From positions 124,001 to 188,000 of the forward strand of contig NZ_JAXFNY010000021.1 of assembly GCF_034180645.1 (NCBI RefSeq): a stretch of DNA of 64,000 nt, read 5' to 3'. Shown piece after piece: positions 1-9,345 of the stretch. Each line of letters opens with the position of its first letter. Position 1 is the first letter of the stretch. The notes under the pieces were generated by a model that had not been told where the DNA came from, ran no database searches, and saw nothing but the letters and a program-made list of their open reading frames with translations. The stretch comes from Mobiluncus sp034180645 (GTDB taxonomy: Bacteria; Actinomycetota; Actinomycetes; Actinomycetales; Actinomycetaceae). Made by a program: the position numbers and the translations under genes.

Positions 1-318
1 GCTGGCATGTTCACGCAACAGCTGGCGACACCGCCCGCAAGGGACAGTGAGAACGGGAGTTTGCCCTTCAGGGTTGCCATAGCACAGAAAAGCCACTAAC
101 TTGCCCCCGCCACTGAGGGTGAGCTGGGAGATCAGGCCGCATTCCGCGCACAGACCCAATCCGTAGCTGGCGTTTTCGCTGTTGCATCCCGTGACGATGC
201 GACCATCCTCGGTCAGCGCCGCCGCTCCCACCCGGTAGTGCGAGTAGGGGCAATAGGCATGGGTTTGGGCCTCCCGTGCGGCGACATGGAGACGTTCCCA
301 GTCAGTTTCGCTCAACAT
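1..318 (-). CDS. cdd: Cytidine deaminase (3' end outside window)
   Basis: Zinc hydrolase that converts cytidine and deoxycytidine to uridine and deoxyuridine in pyrimidine salvage. I translated this frame from ATG at 318. The 106 residues visible include the catalytic CAEC motif (about residues 57-60, Glu as proton shuttle) and the second zinc site PCGRC (about 93-97), both diagnostic of the small tetrameric CDA family. Family members are about 130 residues, so some 25 C-terminal residues lie beyond the left edge. It follows the nucleoside permease gene by 35 bases on the same strand, so it is probably the last visible member of that operon. Imported cytidine would be deaminated directly. Confidence 0.9.
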   Translation of the reverse strand, partial: MLSETDWERLHVAAREAQTHAYCPYSHYRVGAAALTEDGRIVTGCNSENASYGLGLCAECGLISQLTLSGGGKLVAFLCYGNPEGQTPVLTVPCGRCRQLLREHAS

Positions 319-353
319 TATTTCCTCTTTCCACAGTTTTGCCGGTGTGTGGG

Positions 354-1652
354 TTAGAGCGGATACGGTTTGCCTTCCATCGCTGGAGGACGTACCCGCC
401 CTACGAATCCCGCGACCGCCAGAATTGTGACTATGTAAGGAATCATCAACAGGAAATCGGTCGGGATGGGTGAGTTCACGGACTGCATCACATAACCCAA
501 AGCAGTGGCGAAACCGAACAGGAGCGAAGCCGCTACGGCGCCCTTCGGATTCCACTTGCCCAAAATCATCGCTGCCAGGGCGATAAAACCGTTGCCTGCG
601 GCCATATCCTTTGAAAAAGCCAAACCCGCACCGACAGTGAAGTAGGCGCCGCCCAGACCAGCCAAAGCTCCACCCAGCAACACATTGCGCCAGCGGTACA
701 GATTCACGTTGATACCCACGGTGTCCGCAGCCTTCGGATGCTCCCCGCACGCCCGTGAACGCAGCCCCCACCGGGAGCGGAACAGGGCGAAATTCAGCAC
801 AATTACTGCCAAGTACATGAGATAGACCAGCAGGGATTGTTTGAACAGGACCGGCCCGATAATGGGGATGTCCGACAGTACCGGAATAGCCAGGGATTTC
901 AATGACATCGGACGGTTCAAAGTGTTTTCGTTGAACTTTAACCAGGTCGAATACAGGAACGAGGTCAAACCCACCACCAGCATATTCAACACGACACCGA
1001 CGATAATGTGGTCCACCCGGTATTTGACGGTGAACAAGGCGAGGAGCACCGCCACCAAGGCCCCGGCGATAGAGGCGCCCACCAGCCCCAGGTAGGGCGA
1101 GGAAGTAGCCGAGGCGACAACTGCAGCCAGGAAAGCCCCTAACAAGAGCTGGCCTTCAATAGCGATGTTGATTACGCCGGTGTGTTCGCAAACCAAACCG
1201 GAGAGGGAACCAAAAACGAGGGGGATGGCCAGGGCGAGGGTCGACTGCAGCAGCGAGACTAGGGGCATTACAGAGCCTTCGCGTCCCGCTACGACAAACA
1301 GCAGCAGGGCCATGAGAAAGAACATCCCGCTCAGACCGGCAATCCACCCCGGAGCTTTCCCGTGACGCAGCGTCAGCCAAGTCGCCGCCACCGAGCCCGC
1401 CACACACGCAACGGTCAGAATCAGAATCGTTGGCTGTGCCGGAAGATCAACATTGCCAGTCGGGAACCATGTCGTCGCATTCTGGAAAGACACTACCGAC
1501 ACTCCGTGTGCACTCAGCCCCATCACGGCACACAGTACACTCATGACCCAGGCGGAAACAGACCAGCGCCAATCTCTACGCAGCCTGACTTTTTCCGTGT
1601 TTTCCTGACGGTCGGCGCGGCTTTTTTCTAACAGGTTTTCACTCAGGTTCAT
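354..1652 (-). CDS. Nucleoside ABC transporter permease (second permease)
   Basis: Integral membrane permease of the BMP/simple-sugar type (BPD_transp_2 family; NupQ/YufQ-like). The 432 residues hold about ten hydrophobic segments and the family region beginning GLVCEHTGVINIAIEGQLL near residue 160. The N-terminal 30 residues are charged and cytoplasmic. ATG at 1652 overlaps the stop of the upstream permease by four bases (ATGA), which indicates translational coupling. With the partner permease, ATPase and lipoprotein it should form a nucleoside importer; the exact substrate is inferred from the adjacent cytidine deaminase and from the family. Confidence 0.9.
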   Translation of the reverse strand: MNLSENLLEKSRADRQENTEKVRLRRDWRWSVSAWVMSVLCAVMGLSAHGVSVVSFQNATTWFPTGNVDLPAQPTILILTVACVAGSVAATWLTLRHGKAPGWIAGLSGMFFLMALLLFVVAGREGSVMPLVSLLQSTLALAIPLVFGSLSGLVCEHTGVINIAIEGQLLLGAFLAAVVASATSSPYLGLVGASIAGALVAVLLALFTVKYRVDHIIVGVVLNMLVVGLTSFLYSTWLKFNENTLNRPMSLKSLAIPVLSDIPIIGPVLFKQSLLVYLMYLAVIVLNFALFRSRWGLRSRACGEHPKAADTVGINVNLYRWRNVLLGGALAGLGGAYFTVGAGLAFSKDMAAGNGFIALAAMILGKWNPKGAVAASLLFGFATALGYVMQSVNSPIPTDFLLMIPYIVTILAVAGFVGRVRPPAMEGKPYPL

Positions 1653-2953
1653 CGGTCTGCCTCCTTTCCTTCACAAGGTTCTTCTGACGGGGTGAGCGGC
1701 TCGCTTTCAGCCGTTTCGTGGGAACTTTCCCCAGTAACCAGGGCTGGTTCTGCGGCAACGGTCGTGTTTTCGACAGTGATTTTCTGAGGGTCGGGAAGTC
1801 GGAAAATCCATCGAATCAACGGCGGGGCTGCGATGAGCAAGACGATAACCGCTTGGGACACCGAGACGATGTCCACCGGGATGCCGGCCGCAGCTTGCAT
1901 GGTGGAAGCCCCGGCAGCGAAGGCCCCAAAGAGAATCCCGGCGAGAACAGTTCCTAGCGGGGTGGAACCACCGAGCAGGGCGACTGTAATCGCATCAAAA
2001 CCGAGAGAACCAGCAGTACCGGTAGACAGGAACTTTTCGGTGCCCAATGACGGGCAGGTTCCGGCTAGTCCCGCTAAAGCCCCGGCAATAATCATCGTGA
2101 GGGCGATGACCCGATTGACCGATATGCCAGCCGTTTGAGCCGCGTGCGGGTTCGCCCCGGCTGCCCGCAGTTCAAAACCAAAAGTGGAACGTTCCAGCAA
2201 CCACCACACGAAAACTGCTGCGGCGAGGGCGACGATAAATCCGAGGTGCAGGTTGAAAGCCGAACCTAACAGCTCAGGATAGGACGCGCTGGCCGGGACG
2301 GTCATGGATTTTCCCGGATAGCCGTCCCCTACGAAGCTCTCGGCTTTTAAGGCATAAGACAGCAGGTAGAGGGCTATTGAATTCATCATGATGGTGACGA
2401 TAACCTCGTTGGCTCCCAATCGGGCTTTCAAAATACCGGGAACCGCGCCCCACAGGGCCCCGCCGAGGACAGCGAAAACGACCGCCACCAACAGGTGCAA
2501 ACCTGGGGGAAGATGAAAATTCAGCCCAACCCAGACCCCCATGAGGGCACCCAGCAGAAGCTGACCTTGGGCACCAATGTTAAAAAGTCCCGCCCGGAAA
2601 GCCAATGCCACGGACAGTCCCGCCAGAATCAGCGGAGCCGAACGGGTCAGTGAGTTGGTGATAGGCAGCACCATTCCTGCCAAGCTGGTCGCTTCGTAAT
2701 CGAAAATGGCTCCCCGGAACAGGGACGTAAAGAACGATGCGAAGGCCGCCCCGAAACTCGTGAAGAAATCCGAGGGACGAGCCAGCAAGTAAGCGGCGCT
2801 GCTCTGGACGTTCGGGTCAAAAATAGCTACCAAAAGCGCAGATACCAGCAATGACAGCAGCACCGCGGAGGTAATCAGCACCGCGGAGGACGACATGATT
2901 TGTCTCAAAACCACGTTCAGGCCGGGACGCGAAGTATCCTTAGTCTCGTTCAT
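1649..2953 (-). CDS. Nucleoside ABC transporter permease (first permease)
   Basis: Permease of the same family (NupP/YufP-like), 434 residues with about ten membrane spans. The conserved stretch LAFRAGLFNIGAQGQLLLGA near residue 120 is the hallmark of this family. The last 50 residues are an acidic, Glu/Ser/Thr-rich hydrophilic tail not needed for transport in known members. It overlaps the ATPase gene by four bases upstream and the second permease by four bases downstream, giving a tightly coupled operon. It probably forms a heterodimeric channel with the second permease. Confidence 0.9.
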   Translation of the reverse strand: MNETKDTSRPGLNVVLRQIMSSSAVLITSAVLLSLLVSALLVAIFDPNVQSSAAYLLARPSDFFTSFGAAFASFFTSLFRGAIFDYEATSLAGMVLPITNSLTRSAPLILAGLSVALAFRAGLFNIGAQGQLLLGALMGVWVGLNFHLPPGLHLLVAVVFAVLGGALWGAVPGILKARLGANEVIVTIMMNSIALYLLSYALKAESFVGDGYPGKSMTVPASASYPELLGSAFNLHLGFIVALAAAVFVWWLLERSTFGFELRAAGANPHAAQTAGISVNRVIALTMIIAGALAGLAGTCPSLGTEKFLSTGTAGSLGFDAITVALLGGSTPLGTVLAGILFGAFAAGASTMQAAAGIPVDIVSVSQAVIVLLIAAPPLIRWIFRLPDPQKITVENTTVAAEPALVTGESSHETAESEPLTPSEEPCEGKEADR

Positions 2954-4470
2954 TTGTCCGCCTCCTGTTCTTCCGCTGAAACTCCGGCCATCATCAGGCC
3001 CAAAACATTGCGTGGCGTGTCCGGAGGCACGACTCCGACAATCTTTCCCCGATACATCACCGCTATCCGATCGGCCAACCCCACCACTTCGTCAAGCTCG
3101 GTCGAGACCAGAATCACCGCGGTCCCCATGTCTCGCTGCTGGACGATTCGCTGGTGAACGAATTCAATGGATCCCACATCCAATCCGCGAGTGGGTTGGG
3201 AAGCCACCAAGAGTTTTAGCGGGCGAGATAGTTCCCTGGCCACGATGACTTTTTGCTGGTTACCCCCGGAAAGCGTCGAAATCGGGTCTTGCAACGAAGT
3301 CACTCGGACATCGAATTCTTCCTGGAGCTTGCTCGCGTTTTCCATCACGACTTTCGGATGCATATTGACCCCGGTAGCGAAGGGCGGGATGTCGTACAAA
3401 TCAAGAATCATGTTTTCGGCAATAGAGAAGGACGCAATCATGCCGTCTGTGGAACGGTCCTCGGGAATGTAGCCCAACTGGTGACGCAAACGGTCTTTCA
3501 CTTTCATCTTGGTGAGGTCTTTGCCGTCCAGCGTCATCTTGCCGCCCGCCAGAGGCTCCAGCCCTAGGATGGCGCGGCACAGTTCCGTTTGACCATTGCC
3601 TTGAACCCCCGCGATAGCCAGGATTTCCCCGCTGCGTACCGCCAAATCCACGTGGTCCAAATCGACATGTCCCGCATAGTTAACTACGCTGACCTGCGAC
3701 ATTTGAAAGACTGTCTCACCTAACTGGGGAGCATCTTTCTCTACGGAAAGGTTCACGGCACGCCCGACCATGGCCGCCGCTAATTCACTGTCTGTAGACT
3801 CCGGGCTGGCCTGGCCGATGACTTTACCGCGGCGAATTACGGTGATGCAATCAGCTACTGCCTTGACCTCACGCAGTTTATGCGTGATGAAAACAATTGC
3901 GGTTCCTGCGTCTCGCAGCTGGCGCATGATGGCGATGAGCTCATCGGTTTCCTGGGGTGTCAGCACCGCCGTGGGTTCATCCAAGATGAGGACTTTCGCA
4001 TCTCGTGACAAGGCTTTGATGATTTCCACTCGTTGCTGAGCCCCGACCGGGAGATCCTCAATCAAGGCATCGGGATCGATGTCAAAACCAAACTGTGCGG
4101 AAAGTTCCTGGACTTTTTTCCGGGCTGCCTGCAAATCTAACCGACCCAAGACTTTCGTCGGTTCGTATCCCAAAGCCACCGATTCTGCCACGGTAAACAC
4201 CGGTACCAGCATAAAGTGCTGGTGGACCATGCCAATACCGGCAGCCACAGCATCACCGGGACCTTTAAAGGAAACCTTTTCGTCATCGACAAAGATTTCT
4301 CCGGCATCGGGCTGATACAAACCGTACAGGACGTTCATCAGTGTGGATTTGCCCGCCCCGTTTTCCCCTAACAGAGCATGAATTTGCCCCGGTTCTACGA
4401 CCAGGTCGATATGGTCGTTGGCCACTAATGGACCGAAAGTCTTAGTTATTCCGCGCAGTTCCAGCTTCAT
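2950..4470 (-). CDS. Nucleoside ABC transporter ATP-binding protein, two ABC domains
   Basis: Double-cassette ATPase of the RbsA/MglA/NupO type (506 residues) energising nucleoside import. The first domain has Walker A GENGAGKST at residues 35-43 and Walker B LILDEPTAVL, but its signature is degenerate (LPVGAQQRV). The second domain has a degenerate Walker A (GVQGNGQTEL, no Lys) and an intact signature LSGGNQQKV. That division, with one active site, is normal for this family. ATG at 4470 has a GAGGGAA ribosome-binding site. An 84-base gap containing a strong hairpin separates it from the lipoprotein gene upstream. Confidence 0.93.
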   Translation of the reverse strand: MKLELRGITKTFGPLVANDHIDLVVEPGQIHALLGENGAGKSTLMNVLYGLYQPDAGEIFVDDEKVSFKGPGDAVAAGIGMVHQHFMLVPVFTVAESVALGYEPTKVLGRLDLQAARKKVQELSAQFGFDIDPDALIEDLPVGAQQRVEIIKALSRDAKVLILDEPTAVLTPQETDELIAIMRQLRDAGTAIVFITHKLREVKAVADCITVIRRGKVIGQASPESTDSELAAAMVGRAVNLSVEKDAPQLGETVFQMSQVSVVNYAGHVDLDHVDLAVRSGEILAIAGVQGNGQTELCRAILGLEPLAGGKMTLDGKDLTKMKVKDRLRHQLGYIPEDRSTDGMIASFSIAENMILDLYDIPPFATGVNMHPKVVMENASKLQEEFDVRVTSLQDPISTLSGGNQQKVIVARELSRPLKLLVASQPTRGLDVGSIEFVHQRIVQQRDMGTAVILVSTELDEVVGLADRIAVMYRGKIVGVVPPDTPRNVLGLMMAGVSAEEQEADK

Positions 4471-4499
4471 AGATTCCCTCTCGCGTGATTTCGATTCAA

Positions 4500-4538
4500 A
4501 TATGGAATTGGGTCACGCACCGTGACCCAATTCCATAT
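4500..4538 (-). terminator. Intra-operon hairpin (attenuator or mRNA-stabilising stem)
   Basis: A perfect inverted repeat of 18 base pairs with a 3-base loop (arms 4500-4517 and 4521-4538) lies between the BMP lipoprotein and the ATPase gene. In the direction of transcription no clean T-run follows, so it is more likely a partial terminator or a 3'-end stabiliser than a full stop. This would keep binding-protein mRNA above transporter mRNA, as is usual in ABC operons. The function is inferred from position. Confidence 0.7.
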
Positions 4539-4554
4539 CCTCATTGGCTCAGAA

Positions 4555-5640
4555 TCACGGGTTGTTCTTAGATTCAACCTTGATCTTGCCAGCAATAATG
4601 TCCTCCTTGAGGGACTTGACTTTGTCCTTTATCTCGGCGGTAACCTGAGCATCCAGATCATGGAAGGGCGCGATGTCGACACCCTGGTTCTCCAGGTCGC
4701 CCACGTAGGCTTCCGAGGTGAACTTTCCGTCCCGAGCCTCTTTGACCGTGTCAAACACTGCCTGGTCAATCTTTTTCACCACGGAGGTGAGAATCATGGA
4801 CGAAGAATCCGGGTACATCTCAGCCCAGTCGGAGTCCACCCCGACGACCAGAACATTCTTGCCTTCCGCGGCGGATAGGGTGCCCTTGCCCACCGGACCG
4901 GCTACTGGCATCACAATGTCAGAACCTTGCGAAATCTGCTGTTCGGTCAGCTGCTTGCCCTTGGACTGATCCTCGAAGTTGCCAACGAAAGAGCCGTTCT
5001 GAGCGTCTTTATCCCAGCCGATCAGCTTCACAGTTTTACCGCTGTCCTCGTTGTATTTCGCAATGCCGTCAGCGAAACCATCCATGAAAATGTTTACGGA
5101 AGGAATCTGCATGCCGCCATAAGCGGAAACGGTACCGCTCTTTGACACCGCAGCGGAAACATATCCCGCGAGGTAGGCGGCTTCCGCGGTATTGAACACA
5201 ATCGGCTTAGCATTCTTCAGCTCTACCACGTCATTATCTTCAGTGAAACGGGAGTCTACCAGGGCGAACTCCACATCAGGGTTAGCCTTGGCCGCATCAC
5301 GAATCGCATCGTTGAGCATGAAACCTACACCGATGATGAGGTTGCATTTCTGGGCCAACAGGGTGTCCACGTTGGGTTTGAAGTCAGCCGGGGACTTGGA
5401 TTCCGTCTGTTCGAGCGTCACCCCGAGTTCTTTCTCAGCACGCTGCAAACCAATCATGCCGGACTCGTTAAAGGACTTATCGTCAAAACCGCCTTGATCG
5501 GAAACCATGCAAGCCTTGAATTCTTTATCATTACTGGCGCCGCCAGCATTATCAGACCCCGAATCCGGGGCGGCAGCACACCCGGCCAAAGCCAACGCGC
5601 CGATGGCAGCCAGAGTCGCAGGACTGTATTTACGCACCAT
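4555..5640 (-). CDS. BMP-family nucleoside-binding lipoprotein
   Basis: Extracellular substrate-binding lipoprotein of the Bmp/PnrA/Med family (361 residues), first gene of the importer operon. The signal peptide ends in the lipobox LAGC with the lipidated Cys at residue 21. The mature domain carries family stretches such as VSDQGGFDDKSFNE near residue 46 and VGVDSDWAEMYP near residue 265. PnrA-type members bind purine and pyrimidine nucleosides. ATG at 5640 follows an AGGAGG site. The 216-base gap to the divergent mutase gene should hold both promoters, but I could not define them. Confidence 0.92.
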   Translation of the reverse strand: MVRKYSPATLAAIGALALAGCAAAPDSGSDNAGGASNDKEFKACMVSDQGGFDDKSFNESGMIGLQRAEKELGVTLEQTESKSPADFKPNVDTLLAQKCNLIIGVGFMLNDAIRDAAKANPDVEFALVDSRFTEDNDVVELKNAKPIVFNTAEAAYLAGYVSAAVSKSGTVSAYGGMQIPSVNIFMDGFADGIAKYNEDSGKTVKLIGWDKDAQNGSFVGNFEDQSKGKQLTEQQISQGSDIVMPVAGPVGKGTLSAAEGKNVLVVGVDSDWAEMYPDSSSMILTSVVKKIDQAVFDTVKEARDGKFTSEAYVGDLENQGVDIAPFHDLDAQVTAEIKDKVKSLKEDIIAGKIKVESKNNP

Positions 5641-5856
5641 GAAACCTCCTAGTTTTGCTCATTTGGCTGAATAGGACGCCAAATTCATTGGATAGTACTC
5701 TACACACACTCGAATGTTTTCGGGCGCTTTTTACTGAAGTATTTCATTTTTCTGCCTAGTTTGGCGATATAGTGGGCAATTTTGACATTCGCCGGGTAAG
5801 GTCGGCTTCCAGCCCGTAACATGGGTGGAACACTCGTTTAGGAAAGTGAGTACCAC

Positions 5857-7575
5857 ATGTATCAAGACTGGTTGGAAAATGACCCCGATTCCCGCGACCG
5901 GGAAGCCCTGCAACTCCTGCTCGACACGGATACTCCCGCGGCGAAAACCGAGCTTGCCGCGGCTTTCGGGTCAGAAATCGCGTTCGGCACTGCCGGTCTG
6001 CGCGGGGAAATGGGTCCCGGACCAGCCCGGATGAACACGGCGGTGATTCGCCGTGCCACTTGGGGACTGGCCGCTGCCCTGCGAACAGCTGTCGGGGATG
6101 ACTTCCTGGTGGTGATAGGTTTCGACGGTCGGCATCGTTCCGCCGACTTCGCCCGCACGACGGCGGGAGTGATTACAGCAGCTGGGGGAAAAGCCCTGCT
6201 GATGCCCCATGTTTGCCCCACCCCCCTGCTGGCCTACGCAATGGGGCAGTATCACGCTGATGCCGGGGTGATGGTGACTGCCTCGCACAATCCCGCGAAA
6301 GACAACGGTTATAAGGTGTACCTGGGAGGGCGGGTCGTCACCGGTTCCGGTTGCCGGGCGCAACTCGTGTCACCTTGGGACTCGAGGATTTTTGCCCAGA
6401 TTCAGGCTGCCCCGCCGGCACGGGACGTGCCTTGCGCCGAGACGGGTTGGGATTTCATTGACGAAGATTTGTTTACCCGCTACATTCAGCGCACGGCGGG
6501 TCTGGTTAGCGCCGATTCCCCGCGGGATTTGCGGCTGGTGCTGACTTCGATGCACGGGGTCGGGGCTGAAGTTTGCGAAGCTGTGTTAGCTCAGGCCGGA
6601 TTTAGCGAGGTGTTTCCTGTCGCCTCGCAGCGTGAGCCAGACCCGGACTTTCCGACCATTCCGTTCCCCAACCCGGAAGAAGCCGGGGCTCTCGATATGG
6701 CTATGGCGTTGGCTCGCGAAAAAAACGCGGATTTGATTGTTGCCAATGATCCGGACGCGGACCGTTGCGCGGCAGCGATTCCTGACCCGGACGCACCAGG
6801 GGGTTGGCGCCAGTTGAGTGGGGACGAAACGGGGGTTTTGCTGGGATACTACCAGTGTCGAGACCGCCAGGGTTCGTCAGCCACGGTGGCTCGTTCCCTC
6901 GTCTCGGGGGAACTGTTAGACCGGGTGGCCGCGGCCGCCGGGGTCACCCCGATGGTGTCCCTGACAGGTTTTAAGTGGATTGCCCGCACCCCGGGGCTGA
7001 TTTTTGGCTACGAGGAAGCTATCGGCAATTGCTGCGATCCTGACAGCGTGCGCGACAAGGACGGTATCAGCGCCACGGTGAAACTGTGTGAAATCGCAGC
7101 CGTTTTGAAAGCGCAGGGCCAAACCATTGACGACAAGCTCAACGAAATCTATCTGACTCACGGGCTTTATGTCACGACACCGCTAACATTCCGGGTGGCG
7201 GATGTGAGCTTGATTAGTGCGGGAATGCGTCGCCTGCGGACTCGCGGTTTGACGGATTTCGGTGGGGAACCCATCGTGTTTAGCCACGACCTGTCCACCA
7301 ATTCGATGCCTGATGAGTTGCACACCTCCGTACCGTCAGGGTGGGATCATCTGCAGGAGTTGCCGCCTACGGACGCGCTGTTCTTTGGGACGGCTTCTGG
7401 GTCACGCGTGGTGGTGCGCCCCTCCGGGACCGAACCGAAGCTAAAGTGCTACCTGCAAGTGGTGGTGCCCGAAGTCACCGCCCAGACCCTCGCGACGGCA
7501 AAAACCCAGGTCCGCCAACGTTTGGCGGCCATCAAAGCGGATTTGCGCGAAGTCCTAGGATTTGACGCTCCGTGA
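5857..7575 (+). CDS. Phosphosugar mutase (alpha-D-phosphohexomutase family)
   Basis: Cytoplasmic mutase of 572 residues, the length of bacterial/eukaryotic PGM2-like phosphopentomutase/phosphoglucomutase enzymes. The phosphoserine loop TASHNP places Ser at residue 143. The metal loop NDPDADR is at 297-303 and the phosphate-binding loop SGTEPK at 523-528. ATG at 5857 follows AGGAAAGTGAG. It diverges from the nucleoside importer and converges on deoC, so interconversion of ribose-1-P or deoxyribose-1-P with the 5-phosphates, the step feeding DeoC, is a reasonable role. Phosphoglucomutase or phosphomannomutase activity cannot be excluded. A separate phosphoglucomutase gene lies at 53837-55501. 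Confidence 0.85.
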   Translation: MYQDWLENDPDSRDREALQLLLDTDTPAAKTELAAAFGSEIAFGTAGLRGEMGPGPARMNTAVIRRATWGLAAALRTAVGDDFLVVIGFDGRHRSADFARTTAGVITAAGGKALLMPHVCPTPLLAYAMGQYHADAGVMVTASHNPAKDNGYKVYLGGRVVTGSGCRAQLVSPWDSRIFAQIQAAPPARDVPCAETGWDFIDEDLFTRYIQRTAGLVSADSPRDLRLVLTSMHGVGAEVCEAVLAQAGFSEVFPVASQREPDPDFPTIPFPNPEEAGALDMAMALAREKNADLIVANDPDADRCAAAIPDPDAPGGWRQLSGDETGVLLGYYQCRDRQGSSATVARSLVSGELLDRVAAAAGVTPMVSLTGFKWIARTPGLIFGYEEAIGNCCDPDSVRDKDGISATVKLCEIAAVLKAQGQTIDDKLNEIYLTHGLYVTTPLTFRVADVSLISAGMRRLRTRGLTDFGGEPIVFSHDLSTNSMPDELHTSVPSGWDHLQELPPTDALFFGTASGSRVVVRPSGTEPKLKCYLQVVVPEVTAQTLATAKTQVRQRLAAIKADLREVLGFDAP

Positions 7576-7627
7576 GCCGCGTTTTCGCGGGTCGGACAAG
7601 GGTAGTTCCACCGGTTTTAACGTTACC

Positions 7628-8275
7628 TTAGAGCGTTTCCAGGACTTTGCGGGTCCCCGACAGCCCCAGGCGCGAGGCTCCGGCCTCTACCATCGCGAGA
7701 GCTTCGGCTCCCGTGTGGATTCCTCCCGAGGCTTTAACTCCCATCGTGTCTCCCACGGTTTGGCGCATCAGCGCTACCGCATGGGTGGATGCCCCGCCAG
7801 CGGGGTGGAAGCCGGTGGAGGTTTTCACAAAGTCAGCTCCGGCTGCCTGAGCAGCCTGGCAGCATTTCACGATTTCCTCATCGGTCAGTGCCGCAGACTC
7901 GATAATGACTTTCAACAGTTTCGGGGCGGGCACTTCTTTCTTTACCGCCGCGATATCGGCTTGCACCCGGTCCCACAGCCCGTCCTTCACCCACGACAGG
8001 TTGACAACCATGTCAACTTCATCGACGCCTGCTGCCACGGCTTCACGAGCCTCGCCGGCCTTCGTAGCTGTTGTATGAGCGCCGGAGGGGAAACCGCAAA
8101 CCACACACAGTTTGAGAGACTCAGGGACCTTGAGGGGCACCTGGCTGGGGGAAACGCACACGGAATAAGTTCCTAACTCAACACCTTCTGCCACCAGTGC
8201 TTCCACTTGGGCGCGGGTTGCCTCCGGCTTTAACAAAGTGTGATCAACCATCGCCGCTAACTGCGCTTTCTCCAT
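7628..8275 (-). CDS. deoC: Deoxyribose-phosphate aldolase
   Basis: Class I aldolase that cleaves 2-deoxyribose-5-phosphate to glyceraldehyde-3-phosphate and acetaldehyde, the last step of deoxynucleoside catabolism. The 215 residues contain DHTLLKPEAT at the start, VDMVVNLSW, the region KLLKVIIES and the Schiff-base Lys region FVKTSTGF. I chose ATG at 8275 because GGAGG lies five bases upstream; a TTG at 8287 is less likely. It converges with the phosphosugar mutase, with which it would form a pathway from deoxynucleosides to glycolysis. Confidence 0.95.
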   Translation of the reverse strand: MEKAQLAAMVDHTLLKPEATRAQVEALVAEGVELGTYSVCVSPSQVPLKVPESLKLCVVCGFPSGAHTTATKAGEAREAVAAGVDEVDMVVNLSWVKDGLWDRVQADIAAVKKEVPAPKLLKVIIESAALTDEEIVKCCQAAQAAGADFVKTSTGFHPAGGASTHAVALMRQTVGDTMGVKASGGIHTGAEALAMVEAGASRLGLSGTRKVLETL

Positions 8276-8374
8276 TGAATCCTCCAAGTGCCTGAAACTG
8301 CTTTCAAGCGATTATACGCCAACACCGCCCCCAACACTCCTGCCGGGAGTTAGCAGATGCCGATTAGGGCGGGT

Positions 8375-9286
8375 TTAGGGTTGCATACCGAACTGGGACA
8401 TAAGTTTGATAAAAGTGTCTTGCCCATCGAGGCAAGTCTCCCGTAGGTAGCCTTTTTCGTTTTCCCAATGCGAAAGGCCACGATAGTAAAACAGTTTCTT
8501 TGAGTCCTCGATAATGAAAGGGACAATTTCGTGACGTAGGCATTCTTTCAGGGCAATGAGACGACCCACCCGTCCGTTCCCATCCTGGAAAGGGTGTATC
8601 AGCTCAAACTGGTAGTGAAGCTCTACTATGTCATCGAATTCGACCCTGTTTAGGGACTCGTAACGTGACAGTAACTGTTTCATTTGGCTGGCGACATCTT
8701 GCGGTTTGGCAGTCTCGCGCCCGCCCACCATATTGGGGCGTCTTTTGTAGTCCCCAACGGCGAACCATTCCAAAGAGGATTCCGTGGTGCCCTGTTTTAG
8801 TATGCGATGCAGCTCCTTAATGATTTCTTCGTTCAAGGGTTGTTCTGCCCGGTCAATGACAAAGTCGATGCCGCGAAAATGGTTGGACGTCTCGATGATG
8901 TCGTCCACCGGGAGTCCTGAATCGGCACCAAGCGTGTTTGTCTCAAAAATGAATCGGGTCTGGTCCTCACTGAGTTGGCTACCTTCAATATGATTTGAGT
9001 TATAGGTCAGGCGGACTTGCAGCTCATGGTACAGCCCCCCGGACAGGCGGACGTTTTTCTCATCACGTAAGGTTTGCAGCAGCACATTGTCCGTGCGACT
9101 TTGGCACAAATCCTCCGAGGTGCACTCCAAGAACTCCGCGATTCTGACCAACACGTGTCGGGCAATCGGTTCACCGCGTCCAATTTTCGCTATCGTCCGG
9201 GAAGAAATGCCCAACTCGTGAGCCAGTCCAGTCTTGGTGAGACCTTTCGCGTTGAGCCTGCGCATCAGGCCGTCGTAAGAAATCAT
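8375..9286 (-). CDS. Fic/DOC domain protein with N-terminal HTH
   Basis: A 303-residue protein with an N-terminal Xre-like helix-turn-helix (about residues 5-60: LTKTGLAHELGISSRTIAKI) fused to a Fic domain. The Fic core HPFQDGNGRVGR (231-242) matches the HxFx(D/E)GNGRxxR active site, so AMP or related nucleotide transfer is likely. SNHIEG (97-102) fits the class II autoinhibitory motif (S/T)xxxE(G/N), which blocks the gamma-phosphate in known Fic proteins. I prefer ATG 9286, eight bases after GGGGG, over GTG 9292. No antitoxin gene is adjacent. Autoregulation through the inverted repeat at 9303-9345 is inferred. Target protein unknown. Confidence 0.88.
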   Translation of the reverse strand: MISYDGLMRRLNAKGLTKTGLAHELGISSRTIAKIGRGEPIARHVLVRIAEFLECTSEDLCQSRTDNVLLQTLRDEKNVRLSGGLYHELQVRLTYNSNHIEGSQLSEDQTRFIFETNTLGADSGLPVDDIIETSNHFRGIDFVIDRAEQPLNEEIIKELHRILKQGTTESSLEWFAVGDYKRRPNMVGGRETAKPQDVASQMKQLLSRYESLNRVEFDDIVELHYQFELIHPFQDGNGRVGRLIALKECLRHEIVPFIIEDSKKLFYYRGLSHWENEKGYLRETCLDGQDTFIKLMSQFGMQP

Positions 9287-9302
9287 CAGCACGCACCCCC
9301 GC

Positions 9303-9345
9303 TACCTTTACTTATTATCGTCATTTCCCCCAATAAGTAAAGGTA
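9303..9345. promoter_or_regulatory. Candidate operator of the Fic-HTH gene
   Basis: A perfect 14-base inverted repeat (arms 9303-9316 and 9332-9345, core CTTTACTT/AAGTAAAG) lies 17 bases upstream of the Fic start. A third half-site AAGTAAAG follows at 9356-9363. Centre-to-centre spacing suits a dimeric Xre-type regulator. Binding by the Fic protein's own HTH domain is an inference from proximity. Confidence 0.6.
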
